64,000 bases of DNA from Trichopus zeylanicus subsp. travancoricus (GCA_005019695.1 RXID01014899.1:398719-462718), one strand, 5' to 3'. Positions 37,250 through 48,730 are shown, counted from the stretch's first letter. Notes: generated from the letters alone by a model not told the origin. Translations and numbers: made by a program.

Positions 37250-39041
37250 ATTGGAGGAAGAAAGTATAACCCTTAGGAAGAGATTTAGCTTTGAGTTGTT
37301 CACTTATTGGGAGATGTTTGACAGTGGACTTAGGTATTCTATAGATTTTTTTCATTTAGAACATTTTGAGAGATTGGAACTTAACTCCAGATTAGATTAT
37401 TTCCAATATCATAAAATTTATTATAGCCTTCCAAACCCTAACCACCTCAAAAGGTTATTTCCTAATTATAGAAATATTTAGGATGCTTTCAAGAGTTGTC
37501 GACATCCCAATATAGGAGGTAGGCAGTCCTTGTCCTAAAGAAGTGGTGTAAACTCTTTACCTCCAATCTCAGCTCTATTCAAGCTTGGAAGGATCATCCT
37601 GTTAGGATTTTTTTCAATATTAATTCGGATCTCCTGTATGAGTAGAGTAATCCTTTCTTCCATAAGACCGATCCTAAAATCTCTCTTGAAGTCTATTGTA
37701 TTTTAGTATCTTAGGCTGCAATAGTAAAAAAAGTTAGGTCTACCCCCACATAGTCTAATGAGCCATATTTGAAAGAATATAACCTATCCATTGCTTGGAT
37801 GGCTGATATGAAACTTAACCTCCAAGGCTCGGGCTTTCATCTCTTCACAGTAATTTTTTCTTTGATTTAACAATGTGGTGTTGTGCTTATGAGGATCACC
37901 AAGTTTAGCTTCATGAATGAGATCCTAAAGGAGTAAGGAGGGGCTCCTCGAGTATCATTAGCTTGAAAGAAGCCTACCACACCATAGATTCCACTCCTCT
38001 TGCCATAGCCCCAAGCCAAGGGAAGAGAAAGAAAGAAAAGGAGGACAAGAGTCAAGGAATAGGTAAGGAGCAAGTAAAAAAAAGACAAGTGTTATCTCAT
38101 TCCTCTTATCCTCCTTCCCAAGATGCCTACTCAGGCAACCATGCCCGATCACCTTCTTGTGTGATGAAGAAGGTTGATCGCAGTAAGAGAATCATTTCTT
38201 CCCCATCCCCAACTTTGGGGAGAACAAAAGCTCCTCTATTGCCAAGCTCTCTATTGATAATCTCTTCTTGAAGGAAGCAAGAGCTTATCGCAATGTAAGT
38301 TTATTCAAATTTGACTTCTCCCATTCTTTTCTTCTTTCAGTATTCTGATTTTTAGTTTGGCCATAGGTCCTGCTTTTTTTCTATTTTCTAGGGCATCACT
38401 TTTATGAAGCTCATAGGGAAACAAGCTCTGAGAAGACTAAGGCTAAGGTGAAGGTGGATCTACTTCGCTTTCAACTCATGTCCCTCTAAAGTAGCATGGA
38501 GGAGTCGAAGAGGACAGCAGAGGAAGAGAAAAACCTCCTCACCGCCAAGTGTGACTCAACCTTATCAAACATGGAGGCGACGAAGGCCAAGATGGAGGTG
38601 ATAAAGACTCAGCACCAGACTATCTTGAAGGAGACCCAGGTCACCAATGTGTCCAACTACCTCTAGAGCAAAGAGCATACCAATGCTCTGAAGATGACTA
38701 AGTTACATGTCATTATAGAATCCAAGGGCAGCAACAAATATCTCAAGGACCATGCCAAGCTCTCCATCCAGGGCTTCATTGTTGATTACCTCGTTTGTAG
38801 GGATATAGTGAGGCAAACCCATCATGACCATGACTTTAACCCTAAATATCTCCATGTTGCGTTCTATAATGACTTGAGGGTTTGACGCCTCAAGTGGGAG
38901 TACGAGGTGCTTCTTTAGAGGAAGAAGGAAGTTGCTATGGAGATGACAAGCGAGGGTCTAGAGGGGGAGGAGAGAGTGGAGGCTGAGGTCGAGGTTGTTC
39001 TGAGGCTTGAGAAGTCGATGCCTCTCCATCTCTTTGACTGA
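37250..39041 (+). pseudogene. Broken antisense ORF of the second Tat-type element
   Basis: Opposite in strand to its element, as in the first copy. The 3' part keeps one frame from 38496 to the stop at 39039-39041, broken by internal stops: a Lys/Glu/Thr-rich coiled-coil-like segment (EESKRTAEEEKNLL), then KLSIQGFIVDYLVCRDIV, and an acidic end (EGEERVEAEVEVVLRLE). Earlier pieces are 37251-37481 and 37963-38271. A plant-like AATAAA follows at about 39090. No function is known. Similarity to the ORF at 12500-15116 is in layout and character more than in obvious residue identity. Confidence 0.5.
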
Positions 39042-39519
39042 TTATTTCTCCTTTGTAATAGGAAAGTCATTGTACTAATCTTTTGCTTTAATAAACTTTC
39101 TCTTTCCTTCCATATCTTTGTATTTTTTTTTTTGAGCTGCTCTTTTGACTTTTTAAACTCTCTCTAATATTGTCCAAATGTACATGACAGATAAGATGGT
39201 CACACATACCGACTTTCTTCAAGGTGAATTCCTTAAGTATTAGCTCGATGGAGTCTTAGATGTTGGGTGTTTGCAAGAGCTTCTTAATGCTTCTCTTCCA
39301 CAATTTGGGAATCTGTAGATCAGCCAAGATTCTCTTCAAAAATATTTTTAGATACGGATGCCTCGTTGATAGACATGGTTGAACTGCAAACTTAACTCCA
39401 TCCTTGTAGTTCTGTTGGTGCCTTGTGTTATGGTTTCTTTTGTCCAACACAAAGCTTGTCCTTGACTTTGTTTGTACCTAAGAATTTTGCTTGGCATGAG
39501 GTTTGCCTCGTCTAAACCT

Positions 39520-40000
39520 AGGCCCCAAGTGCTCAATAATGGACCGAAGTCTTATACCTCTTCTAATCTGAGTTCTTTGTGTTTGGCACTATCCCAAGGT
39601 CTTACGCCTCGTCTAATCTGAGGTCTTATGCCTCATTTGATCCGAGATCTTATGTCTCATTTGATTTGAGGTCTTTATATCTAACATTAGAATGAAGTTT
39701 TATACCTTATTTGATATGAGGTCTTTGTGTCTAGTATTGAGCTAAGTTATTATGTCTTATCTAATCCAAGGTCTTTGTGTTTGGCATTGGGACGAGATCT
39801 TATGGCTCATCTAATCCAAGGTCTTTATACTTAGCATTAAGTTAAGGTTTTACACCTCATTTGATCTAAGATCTTTGTGTCTAGCATTGGACTAAGGTCT
39901 TACGCATTGTCTGATTCAAAGTCTTTGTATCTGATATTAGGCTGAGATCTTATGTCTCATCTAATCCGAGATCTTTGTATGGTCTTCTAGAAAAAAACTT
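39520..40000. repeat. Tandem array related to the 11.6-kb minisatellite, inverted
   Basis: Repeats of GAGGTCTTTGTGT, GGCATTGGGACGAGATCTTA and TGCCTCATCTAATCC make a higher-order unit of about 50 bp, with some single 25-bp steps. GAGGTCTTTGTG is the exact reverse complement of the CACAAAGACCTC core at 11575-12190. Both arrays lie just after the integrase tail of a Tat-type element, so they are homologous arrays that have diverged in unit and period. Confidence 0.78.
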
Positions 40001-40140
40001 ATTTACAAAGCACAAATTTTATTAGAAAATAAGTAAAACATGATTTTAAAGATAGAACCTTCTGAGATTGTTGATGTGTCATATCCTTAGGAGTACTTAG
40101 CCATTTGGGTGTTCAATCTTAAATAATCCTGGTTTCACAA

Positions 40141-40720
40141 TTGAGGAGACTCTTAATGGGCCAACTAGGAAAAAAATACTATGAGGATGATGTTGGAAGC
40201 TCTCCGATGATGACCCTTGTGATACCTAAGTCAGTAATGATCTCTCAAAGAATAATAGATAAAAGAAAAATAACATTAGTCCTTACCTTTTCGAAAACGA
40301 ATATGATTATGAATCTCGGAAACAAGCAACCTCAATTTTCAACATTCTGATCTCAACAAACTTTTCGTAATGGATGATTATGAATTCCGGATTTTTCACG
40401 ACTTACTTTCAAGGATGAAGATGAGCAAGATCTTGCAGTTTATTTGATCTTTATCATCATCCACCGAGGCATTCAAGCTTGAAGGGTTCGATGTAACTCT
40501 CTCATAAGTTTGTTGAGCCATAAGAAACTTTTCTACCAATCGAGGATACTGGGGTCCTAAAAGCTAGGTATAGAGATGAATATGACTCCTCACAATTCGA
40601 TATTGAGAACTTCTCATAACTTGAAATCAAAAATGTTTTGAGACAATCTTTTGAGACTTGATTTAAGTTTCGGTTTTCACCAACTTATCAACTTGGTCAA
40701 TTTACTTCAGGATATCATCA
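40141..40720 (-). repeat. Probable LTR of the second Tat-type element
   Basis: On the minus strand it starts TGATGATATCC and later reads GGTAAGGACTAATG, TAACTTGAG-like CTGACTTAGG, and CGGAGAGCTTCCAAC. These parallel GGTAAGGACTAATG, CTAACTTGAG and TGGAGAGTTTCTAAC in the 5764-5885 part of the first LTR in the same order. The end (AGTCTCCTCA) parallels AGTCCTCATCA. The U3 part is much more diverged. Confidence 0.55.
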
Positions 40721-40726
40721 AATTTA

Positions 40727-40900
40727 ATTGATAGAATTAAATTAAAATAAAATATTTTTTAAATATTTTAATTAGTATAAATTTTTATAAATTTATAATA
40801 TAAAGTAAGTGATTTTTTTTACTAATAATAATAAAATAAGTAATTATTGGTAAATTAATAATAAAATAAGAGGTTATTTATTAAAAATTTTAATATTTAT
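40727..40900. repeat. AT-rich dispersed repeat (copy 1)
   Basis: Shares the block AGAATTAAATTAAAATAAAA and the following ATTTATAATATAAAGTAAG block with 53216-53345 (same strand) and 52885-53045 (reverse complement). Non-coding; probably a short non-autonomous element. Confidence 0.6.
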
Positions 40901-41059
40901 GATCTGTTATTGGACCAACTTTATTCGTGACATCAAGCCAAAACGTGGTTGTGACATTTAAACGTGACATCCCAGTCCTTCCCAATCAATAAGCCAAGCC
41001 CCAGCAACCCCTGTAATTCCGACCAAACCCAAATGGCAAATTGAGCAACGAATTGAATA

Positions 41060-43037
41060 ATGGCGACGCCCGTCGCCGCCGTCGAGACGGCCCCGCACAC
41101 GATGCTCTTGACGACCACTTTCTTCCTTCCCACCGAACCACCACTCTTCCTCTCCCTTTTCCCCAAACGTGGCCGCCCCTCGCGCTGGCCGGCGGCGATG
41201 TCTTCCGAGCGCGACCGGAACCAGCAGAAGCCTCTCGTCCTCCTTCTCCGGCCTCTCTTCCCGGCCTTCCACGACGCGCTTTGCGAGCGCTTCCGCTTCC
41301 TCAAGCCGTGGGAATCGCCTCTGCCCACCAAAGACTTCCTCTCCGCCCACGCCGGCTCCGTTCGGGCCCTCCTCTGCTCCGGCCCCACTCCGGCCGTCGA
41401 TACCGCCACTCTCGCTTGCCTTCCCGCACTCGAGTGCGTCTTCGCCACAAGCACTGGCGTGAATCACATCGATATAGATGAATGCCGGCGGAGAGGGATC
41501 CAGGTCACCAACGCCGGGACTGTCTTCTCCGAGGATGCGGCGGATTATGCGGTTGGGATGTTGATTGATGTGCTGAGGAGGATCTCGGCTTCCGATCGGT
41601 TCGTCCGGAGTGGACTCTGGCCTGTTGAAGGATCGTATCAGCTCGGCTCCAAGGTCCTCTCTTGCTCTTGATCTTGTTTCCTATTAATTCATCAAAAATC
41701 GCAATTTATCAATCTATCAATTGATAAACATTGCAGCTTCATATCACATTTTGAACGTTACGGAAGTAGTTGTGGTAATTAACATATAATGCAAAAATGT
41801 GATTGAAGTTAATTGGTCTGCATATTTGGAGTTGCGCATGAGCATCTATTAAATATTAAATTGTCTTGTTGTTGGTGGAACTCTAGTAACACATCTAGTC
41901 ACTCTCAACAACTAAGTTGCCACTATCAACATACTGTTTGTCAGGAGTGACAGATATTAAACACTATTAGCTTTAGCACACAATGAGAAACTTTATCTAT
42001 CTATCAATGTATAATTGACTGTTTATAAATGAAATCATGGTTTTTTTTTTCAAATACTTGTTTCATTTTGATTGCGGTTACATTTCGTAAGATCATATAT
42101 TGGGCTAGCCGCTGATGATCTAATATCCATATAGAAACCTGATCTGATTTGATATTGCACTCTGATTGGTTTCCTTATCTGAGCGGAACTTGAGTTATAT
42201 CAAGTTGGTGGTTTACCATGCCACACAGGGACCTGATTGAAATGACAAAGTAGTTTCTGAGACACTATGTGCCAACCAGGCCAGCCATGATTAGTTTCTG
42301 ACTCGCATCAGGTAGTTTCTGGTTAGGCCAACAAGGACTAGATTGAAAAGCTAGGCTTTTTCCTGTTGCCATTTGTCAATCTGTAGGACTTTAATGAGAA
42401 GAAAATCTGCAGGGTACAACTGTTTGTAGCATTATTAGCGAGTAGCAACTCTTCTCTGGGCTGTTCTGTGATGGTTTTGCGAATGCAAATTCTCTCCTTT
42501 TTTTGCCAATTGCAGCTGGGTGGCAAGCGAGTTGGGATTGTTGGGCTGGGTAGCATTGGCTCTAATGTTGCAAGGAGGCTTGAGGCCTTTGGTTGCATAA
42601 TCCACTATCACTCGAGAACACGAAAACCATCTGTCACTTATAAGTACTTCCCCAACCTATGTCATATGGCAGCTGAGAGTGATGCTTTGGTTGTTTCATG
42701 TGCATTAACAAGCAAGACGCACCATATCATAAATAAAGATGTCATGTTAGCTCTGGGGAAGGAGGGAGTGGTCATCAATGTTGGGCGTGGAGCCCTTGTT
42801 GATGAGAAGGAACTGGTGAGGTGTTTGCTGCAAGGGGAGGTTGGAGGAGCTGGACTTGATGTGTTTGAGGATGAACCTAATGTTCCCCAGGAGCTCTTTG
42901 CCATGGATAATGTGGTGCTATCGCATCACAGGGCTGTCTTCACTCCAGAGTCGTTTTACAGCATGCTTCAGTTGGTCATTGACAATCTTGAGGCTTTCTT
43001 CGCAGGCAGGCCCTTACTCTCCCTTGTTACAGCATGA
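41060..43037 (+). CDS. Hydroxypyruvate/hydroxyphenylpyruvate reductase-like D-2-hydroxyacid dehydrogenase
   Basis: Two exons, 41060-41653 and 42516-43037, joined in phase 0 across an 862-bp GT-AG intron; 371 residues from the first ATG, or 325 from the ATG at 41198, which fits the family's usual 310-330 better. The extra 46 residues may be a targeting peptide or 5' UTR. NAD(P)-dependent D-2-hydroxyacid dehydrogenases of this plant group reduce hydroxypyruvate, glyoxylate or 4-hydroxyphenylpyruvate. Visible: nucleotide-binding GLGSIG (208-213) followed by HSR (230-232), which favours NADPH; catalytic R289 in NVGRG, E318 in EDEP, and H336. The His lies in SHHRAVF, where relatives have SPHAAVF; the His is kept but its neighbours are unusual. 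RRISASDRFVRSGLWP and LGSKLGGKRVGIVG resemble HPR3-type proteins. No disabling change was seen. Confidence 0.9.
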
Positions 43038-43965
43038 AATGACTAGTTAATAAGTTGGGAGTTCCCTGTTGCAGGAAAATTTTTGACCCATTCCCCATTT
43101 AGTTCAGGCTTGCATTGTAATGTTATATATGTCTCATATTTTGATTCATACAATTTGTAGTTACAGAGCTGGAATATGAACCCAGTTTACATCATGGATC
43201 AATTATTGAATTTGAAAATAAACGTGAAACCACCACATTAGTAACCCTCTGATATCCAATAATATCATATCCAATTTATTACAAGTATTTGTAACCCAAG
43301 GGAGACACTGGAATATAATGCTGCAAGTACAATATCTGAAACTAGAACTGCTGGAGGAAGTGCTGCTTGTAATGTTCTGTATTTCCATGTTACTCCCTGC
43401 ATTCTTCATAGTCATGTACGAGTTCCTTCAGTTTCTTCTGCTGTATTTTTCAGAAATTTTTCCTTGGAAAACCATCTGGGTGCGTCCAACACTCAAAAAG
43501 GTTTTATTTTTCTTTTCCCTGAGCCTGAAAATTTGTATACTTGCAACGTCCATTAACATCCTTTTCACATCATTCTCAACCGCTGCTGCTGCTGACTTGG
43601 ATCATAACGATGAAAATTATACTATTCTACCATGCAGTGAACCGGCACTAGCTGGCAACAACAAATGGCACTTTATCCAGGTTAGCCCCATCCAACATGG
43701 CCATAGATATCCATTTCTCTCTTAAAATTCAGTGTTTTCTACTTGCATTTTGAACGCTTCATCTATGTCTTCTTTAGTAATTTTTTGTGAATTTTATCTA
43801 TATCCTTTAACCATGGACAAGCCGACCAAAATAATAAGATTTTTCTATATCCTCTTGTTGGGTACCCTTCCTCAAACCCCAACAAATGGCGAGAAACCAG
43901 CGGCACAGCAAGAACAAAGCAAAGCTCTCCGCCTGATTCTCTCCTCCCATTGATCACCAAACCAT
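43038..43965. other. Spacer between the reductase and the lectin-kinase pseudogene
   Basis: Begins with the reductase 3' UTR; an AATAAA occurs at about 43217. A 135-codon open frame (43318-43725) with two hydrophobic stretches lies here. It has no recognisable domain, is AT-rich unlike the neighbouring coding exons, and is not supported as a gene. Confidence 0.5.
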
Positions 43966-45430
43966 AGAGATGGCCTTGCCTTCTTCCTGGCTCCGTCGAT
44001 TAGCGGCTGCCGCTGAACTCCACCGACCAGTGGTCGGACTCTACAACGCCACCACCAACGGCTCACTGGCGACGAGGCTCCTGGCCGTGGAATTTGACGC
44101 CTACAAGAATGACTGGGACCTTGACGCCAACCACATCGGCATCAACTTCGACAACATGGTCTCGAACGTGACCATGAGCTGGCACAGTAACCTCACTGAG
44201 GAGAACACGGGCTCCACCTGGATAGGCTACAACGCCACCGGGCAGAAGCTCTACGTCTTCCTCACATACGATTGGGAGGCGTTCAACGGCATGCCGAGCT
44301 TGACGCTCCCTCTAAACATCACCGAGGTCCCTCCGCCGAGGGCCATCATCGGATTATCGGCGTCCACTGGCCGCTCGACAGAGCTACACCAAATTGTAAC
44401 GTGGGATTTCCTAACAAGCTTTCCCTCTGAAGAACGGCTCGTTGCTCGGCTGCCACCGACTGGCTCAAAGAAGAAGAAGCTACGGTGGCCAGGGTAGTAG
44501 TGTTGGTGGGCCTCGTGCTCGCCGGCCTTGGGTACTACTTGTTCATCCGGAAGATGTGGAGGAAGAGAAGACACGTCAACGGTGATGTAGCCTTCGAGCT
44601 AGACGCATCCATTGAAGTCAAGCTTGCGAGAGGAACCGGGCCGAGGAAGTTTGCTAAAAGGAGCTGATGGCCACCAAAAATTTCAGCGAGGACGGCAAGC
44701 TCGGGCAAGGCGGGCTTCGGCGGCGTCTACATGGAAGTCCTAAATAGTATTCCAGCGGAGAAAGTGGCAGTGAAACAGATAGCGAGGGCTCCACCCAAGG
44801 GAGGAAGGAGCGTGGATGGGAGGTGACGGTCATAAGCCGGCTACCCCACCGGAATCTCGTCCGCCTCATCGGTTGGTGCCATGACTACGGCGACTTCCTC
44901 CTCGTCTACGAATACATGCGAAATGGTAGTCTCGACTCCTGCGTCTTCGCAAGCGGGGCGCGCTGTCGTGGCCTGTGCGGCTGTGCGGCACCAAGATCGC
45001 CCACGGCCTCGCGGGGACACTGCTATACCTTCGCGAGGAGTTGGAGCAATGCGTCGTCCACCGCGACGCGAAGTCAAGCAATGTAATGCTCGACTAGAGC
45101 TTCAATACAAACCTGCGCGATTTCGGCCTTGCGAGGTTCATCGACCCCGACCACGGCTCGCAAACTACGGTCCAGGCGAGGACGATGGGCTATTTGGCGC
45201 CAGAGTGCGTGATGGCGAACAAAGCGAATAAGGAGTCGGACGTGTATAGCTTTGGAGTTGTATTGCTAGAGATAGCTTGCGGGCGAAAACCTGTTGATCC
45301 GACGGCCGGCGAGGGGAAGATGAGGTTGGGGGACTGGGGGTGGGAGCTCTACGGGCAGGGAAACCTCGTGGAGGCGGCGGACGAGAGGCTGGCCGGAGAG
45401 TTCGATAAGAGGCAGATGGAGAGGTTGATG
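43966..45430 (+). pseudogene. L-type lectin receptor kinase pseudogene, 5' part
   Basis: Remains of a legume-lectin receptor kinase, a plasma-membrane protein with an extracellular lectin domain and a cytoplasmic Ser/Thr kinase. The lectin domain starts mid-way (GLAFFLAP in one frame at 43970-43995, then GLYNATTNG, AVEFDAYKN, NHIGIN in another), so the signal peptide and first half are missing. A transmembrane stretch (VVVLVGLVLAGLGYYLFI) follows at 44491-44545, then kinase pieces: GKLGQGG, VAVKQIA, LVRLIGWCHDYGDFLLVYEY, VVHRDAKSSN, DFGLAR, YLAPECVM and DVYSFGVVLLE. At least five frame changes separate them, and a stop lies at 45095-45097 soon after the catalytic loop. The reading breaks at 45430 where copia D has inserted. 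Confidence 0.88.
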
Positions 45431-46276
45431 TGTTAGAATTTGGACTATAAATCATGTATATTTATGCATAAGGACATATAGACGTATATGTATTGCATGA
45501 AATTATTGTATATATATTTCTGTTATATGGTATAAGTACCCAATTGAGGTGATCTATTTAATTTAGGGTCTTTGTCATCTAAAATATAAGTGTGGTGGCT
45601 AAATCGTAAATGTGTAGAATTCCTGGGGTTTAATTGTTAATTATTGATAGACTAATTAACAATTAACCCATTAAGATTTATGGGTGTGGTTCCTGAATGT
45701 GGAATTTGATATAAAAAGCAAAAGGGAAAAAGAAATCCAAAATCTATCAGTCGTGAAATTCCAAACAATCAAAAGACTTCCTCCTAAAAAAAAAAAAAAA
45801 AAAAAAACTTAATTCTACTACTGCCGCCACCGCCGCAAGGCCATCACACCGTCAGGCCGCCCCGCTGCTAGGCCGCCACGCCGCACATCGACGTCTCCGC
45901 TGGGCCGTGGCTGTCGCCAGACCACCGCCTCCGGCGTCGCCAGATCCGCGTTGCCCCGCACGTTGGCCAACTCCGGCCTGTGCAGTCGTGCGCACGCCAC
46001 CGGCCACTCCCGACGCCGTACCCCGCGCCAAAATTGCGTCGATGCCGGGTCCCGTGCTGCCTGTGCACGACACCTGCACGCAACAGCGCCGCACGCCGCC
46101 GCACCGCACGTCGCCGTCTCCGCTGCCGGTCGCCAGAGCATAGTGGACTTGATCGGGTGTCAGTCTTCTTTAATCTACCCAATGAAATCAGGTACGCTTC
46201 CGTATTCTTTATTTTTCTCAATGATCTGACATGAATGTTTCTGGATTGTTTTGGCATATTTAATGAATTTCTTTCA
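45431..46276 (+). repeat. 5' LTR of copia D
   Basis: TGTTAGAATTTGG start and TTTCA end. GATATAAAAAGC at about 45708-45719 is a good TATA box. A 24-base A run (about 45787-45809) comes next, then a GC-rich block (45820-46140) full of CGCC/GCCG. This block is open on both strands through composition; I do not treat it as coding. A run ending TTTATTTTTCTCAATGATCTGA precedes the 3' end. Confidence 0.93.
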
Positions 46277-46278
46277 AG

Positions 46279-46290
46279 TGGTATCAGAGC
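46279..46290 (+). promoter_or_regulatory. Primer-binding site of copia D
   Basis: TGGTATCAGAGC, two bases after the 5' LTR, is complementary to the 3' end of plant initiator methionine tRNA, the usual primer for copia reverse transcription. Confidence 0.92.
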
Positions 46291-46889
46291 CAGGTTTCAT
46301 GTTGGGTTTTTGAGAATGAATGTCAAATATATATTTTGCTTTCTTAAATTTAACAAGCATGTTAAAGTTGTTTGTATAAACAGAATAATGAATTTCTATG
46401 TTCTTATTGTAAAGTATGCTTATTCTGTGTTACAAAATTCAAATATTACTATGATGGATTCAGTTACTAATATTTTTAATTTAATTTGGTTTAAGCAATA
46501 TGTTGCCAAAGTAACCTCTATTGTGTAGATTGAATTAAACTAAAAATATTAGTAAGGCATTACATGCTTGAAGTTTCATGCGGGTAATAACCGGCCCAAA
46601 GGAAGGTTATTATTTGGCTGAAATTAAAGCATATTTGTGGTAATAAATATATGACAATTATTTGGTTTTATCCATATGGGTAATAAGTCGGTCCAAAAAA
46701 AGGCTTATTATTTGACAGGACTTTATTGTCAATATTTGATTGCCACACCAAGAGTACCACTTACAAATTGAATTTTGTCCAAAGACTTAATTTCAATGTT
46801 GTGCTAGGTATCTTGAGATGGGATTTAATTTCTTTTTGTGAGTTGATTGTGTTTTGAATTTTTGTTCTCTTTCAGTTGACTTTGTGAAT

Positions 46890-48181
46890 GCTTTTGCTGT
46901 CACTGCCAATATCAATGGCATTCCAATGCTCAATGGGAGCAATTTTAAGTCTTGAAAAAATAAGGTAACTATAGTCTTGGGATGTATGGAACTTAACCTA
47001 GCATTGAGGGAGCCACGTCCTGCACCTCGTACAGATGAAAGCTCTGCTAATGATAGGAGAGCTTTTGAGAGGTGGGAACGCTCTAACCGCTTGAGTCTTA
47101 TGATAATGAAAAATGCTATCCCAGAGACGTTTTTGGACACTATGTCTGAGGAGACTGATGCTAAAAGGTTCCTTGAAACCCTTGAAAAGCGTTATATGAA
47201 AAGCGATAAGGCGGAAACAAGTGCAGACTTAAGAAAACTTGTTTCCATGAGGTACAAGGGTAACGGGAACATAAGGGAGTATATTCTCGAAATGTTTAAT
47301 CTTGCAGGAAAATTAAAAACACTAAAATTAGAGCTTTCGGAAGACTTGCTCATACATTTAGTGTTGATTTCTCTTCCTCCGCAATTCAGTCAATTTGAAG
47401 TGAGCTATAATTGTCAGAAGGAGAAATGGACAATGAATGAGCTCATTTCTCATTTAGTGCAAGAGGAAGACAGGATGAAACAACATAAAATCGAGTGTGC
47501 TCATTTAGCATCATCTTCTTACAGACAAGGCAAGAAGAGAAAAACTAAAGATGTTGCGGTGAAGGAACTGCAAAAGAAGCAGAAAAATACGTCTGAGGGA
47601 CATAAGGAAAAGAAATGCTTCTTTTGCAAGGACTCTTCCCATTTTAAGAAAGATTGTGCCAAATTTTACGCTTGGCGAGTGAAGAAAGGTACATCTTTTG
47701 CTCTTGTTAATTCTGAAGTTAATTTAGTTTCAGTACCCAGATATACTTGGTGGTTGGATTCGACTACCACAACTCATATAAGTATATCTATGCAGGGTTG
47801 CCTGAACTCCCGACAGCCAAATGATGACGAGAAGTACATCTATATGGGGGCTGGAAAAGGGGTTGAAGTTGTGGGCATTGGGACTTTTCGGTTGTTATTA
47901 CGTACTGATTTTTATTTAAAACTAAATAATACATTTATTATTCCATCTTTTAGACGGAATTTGATATCCATTTCTATTTTGGACAAAGAAGGATTTGTTT
48001 GTTCATTTGGTAATAGAAAATGTGATATTTATTTTAATTCTGTGTTGTATGGAACCAGTCATTTAACTAATAATGACAACCTTTATTTGCTTCATATAGA
48101 AAGTTCATACAGTGAGTCCCATAATACTGAAACAAAAGGCACTAAACGCAAATTTTCAAATGAAAATTCCTTTAAATTATG
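46890..48181 (+). pseudogene. gag and protease part of copia D (nonsense and frameshift)
   Basis: Open from 46977 to 48290, but homology begins upstream (about 46890, FAVTANINGIPMLNG), separated by a TGA near 46954. Gag shows the copia capsid region and a CCHC zinc knuckle CFFCKDSSHFKKDC (47616-47657). The protease loop reads WWLDSTTTTHIS (from 47751), where copia elements have D-S-G/T-A: the aspartate is kept but the loop is changed, so cleavage is probably lost. Homology leaves this frame at about 48181 (single-base shift). The remaining codons to 48290 are out of frame. Gag would form the particle and protease would cut the polyprotein. Confidence 0.85.
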
Positions 48182-48730
48182 GCAAAGCGTTTGGGTCATA
48201 TCTCTAAAAGGAGAATTGACAGACTTGTGTCAGAAGGAATTCTTGAAAAACTTGATGATTCATATCATAATATTTGTGTTGAGTGTATAAAGGGAAAAAC
48301 TACAAATAAGAGCAAAATAGGAGCTGAGAGAGCTAAGGAAGTCTTAGACTTGATACATACAGATATTTGTGGATCGTTCCCTACAGCTTCTTGGAATGGT
48401 CAACAATATTTTATCACATTCATAGATGATTACTCTCGATATGGCTACCTATATTTAATTCATGAGAAATCACAAGTATTGGATGTTTTTAAGTTGTTCA
48501 AAGCCGAAGTTGAAAACCAACATGGTATATCAATTAAGGCTATAAGATCTGATCGTGGTGGTGAATACTACGGAAGGTACGACGGATCAGGTGAACAACG
48601 TCCAGGTCCATTTGCTAGATTTCTTAGTGAGTGTGGGATCGTTCCTCAATACACCATGCCGGGTTCTCCGAACATGAATGGTGTAGCTGAGAGACGAAAT
48701 AGAACCTTAAGGATATGGTACGAAGTATGA
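48179..48730 (+). pseudogene. Integrase part of copia D
   Basis: Continues the polyprotein in a new frame. The N-terminal zinc-binding HHCC region reads RLGHISKRRIDRL then CVECIKGKTT. The core keeps its three acidic residues in HTDICG, RSDRGGEY and AERRNRT, so the DDE triad appears intact. A single-base shift near 48708 ends the frame. Integrase inserts the cDNA and leaves the 5-bp duplication seen here. Compared with other copia integrases there is a short extra loop GRYDGSGEQRPGPF between the second and third motifs. Confidence 0.85.

Larger units (their letters stand above)
36900..40720 (-). mobile_element. Second Tat-type element, deletion derivative, minus strand
   Basis: Read leftwards from 40720: an LTR-like block (40720-40141), the integrase C-terminal tail ending INNLRRFYL (about 40095-40055), a tandem array (40000-39520), then an ORF on the opposite strand (ending 39041). 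This is the order seen at 11440-15116, but the LTR abuts the integrase tail, so gag, protease, RT, RNase H and most of integrase have been lost. The tail reads HINNLRRFYL as in the first element. No second LTR was recognised at the low-coordinate end, so that boundary is approximate. Confidence 0.65.

Noticed and set aside
43318..43725. 135-codon ORF with hydrophobic stretches
   Set aside because: No recognisable domain, AT-rich composition unlike local genes, no intron or promoter evidence; does not match the lectin domain missing from the neighbouring pseudogene.
43970..44497. A start codon for an intact short lectin protein
   Set aside because: The lectin motif GLAFFLAP overlaps this ATG in a different frame, so the ATG is an accident of a frameshift in a truncated lectin domain.
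45818..46257. Arg/Ala-rich ORFs in the GC block of the copia D LTRs (also 51790-52277)
   Set aside because: Open on both strands, duplicated with the LTR, no domain; explained by composition.
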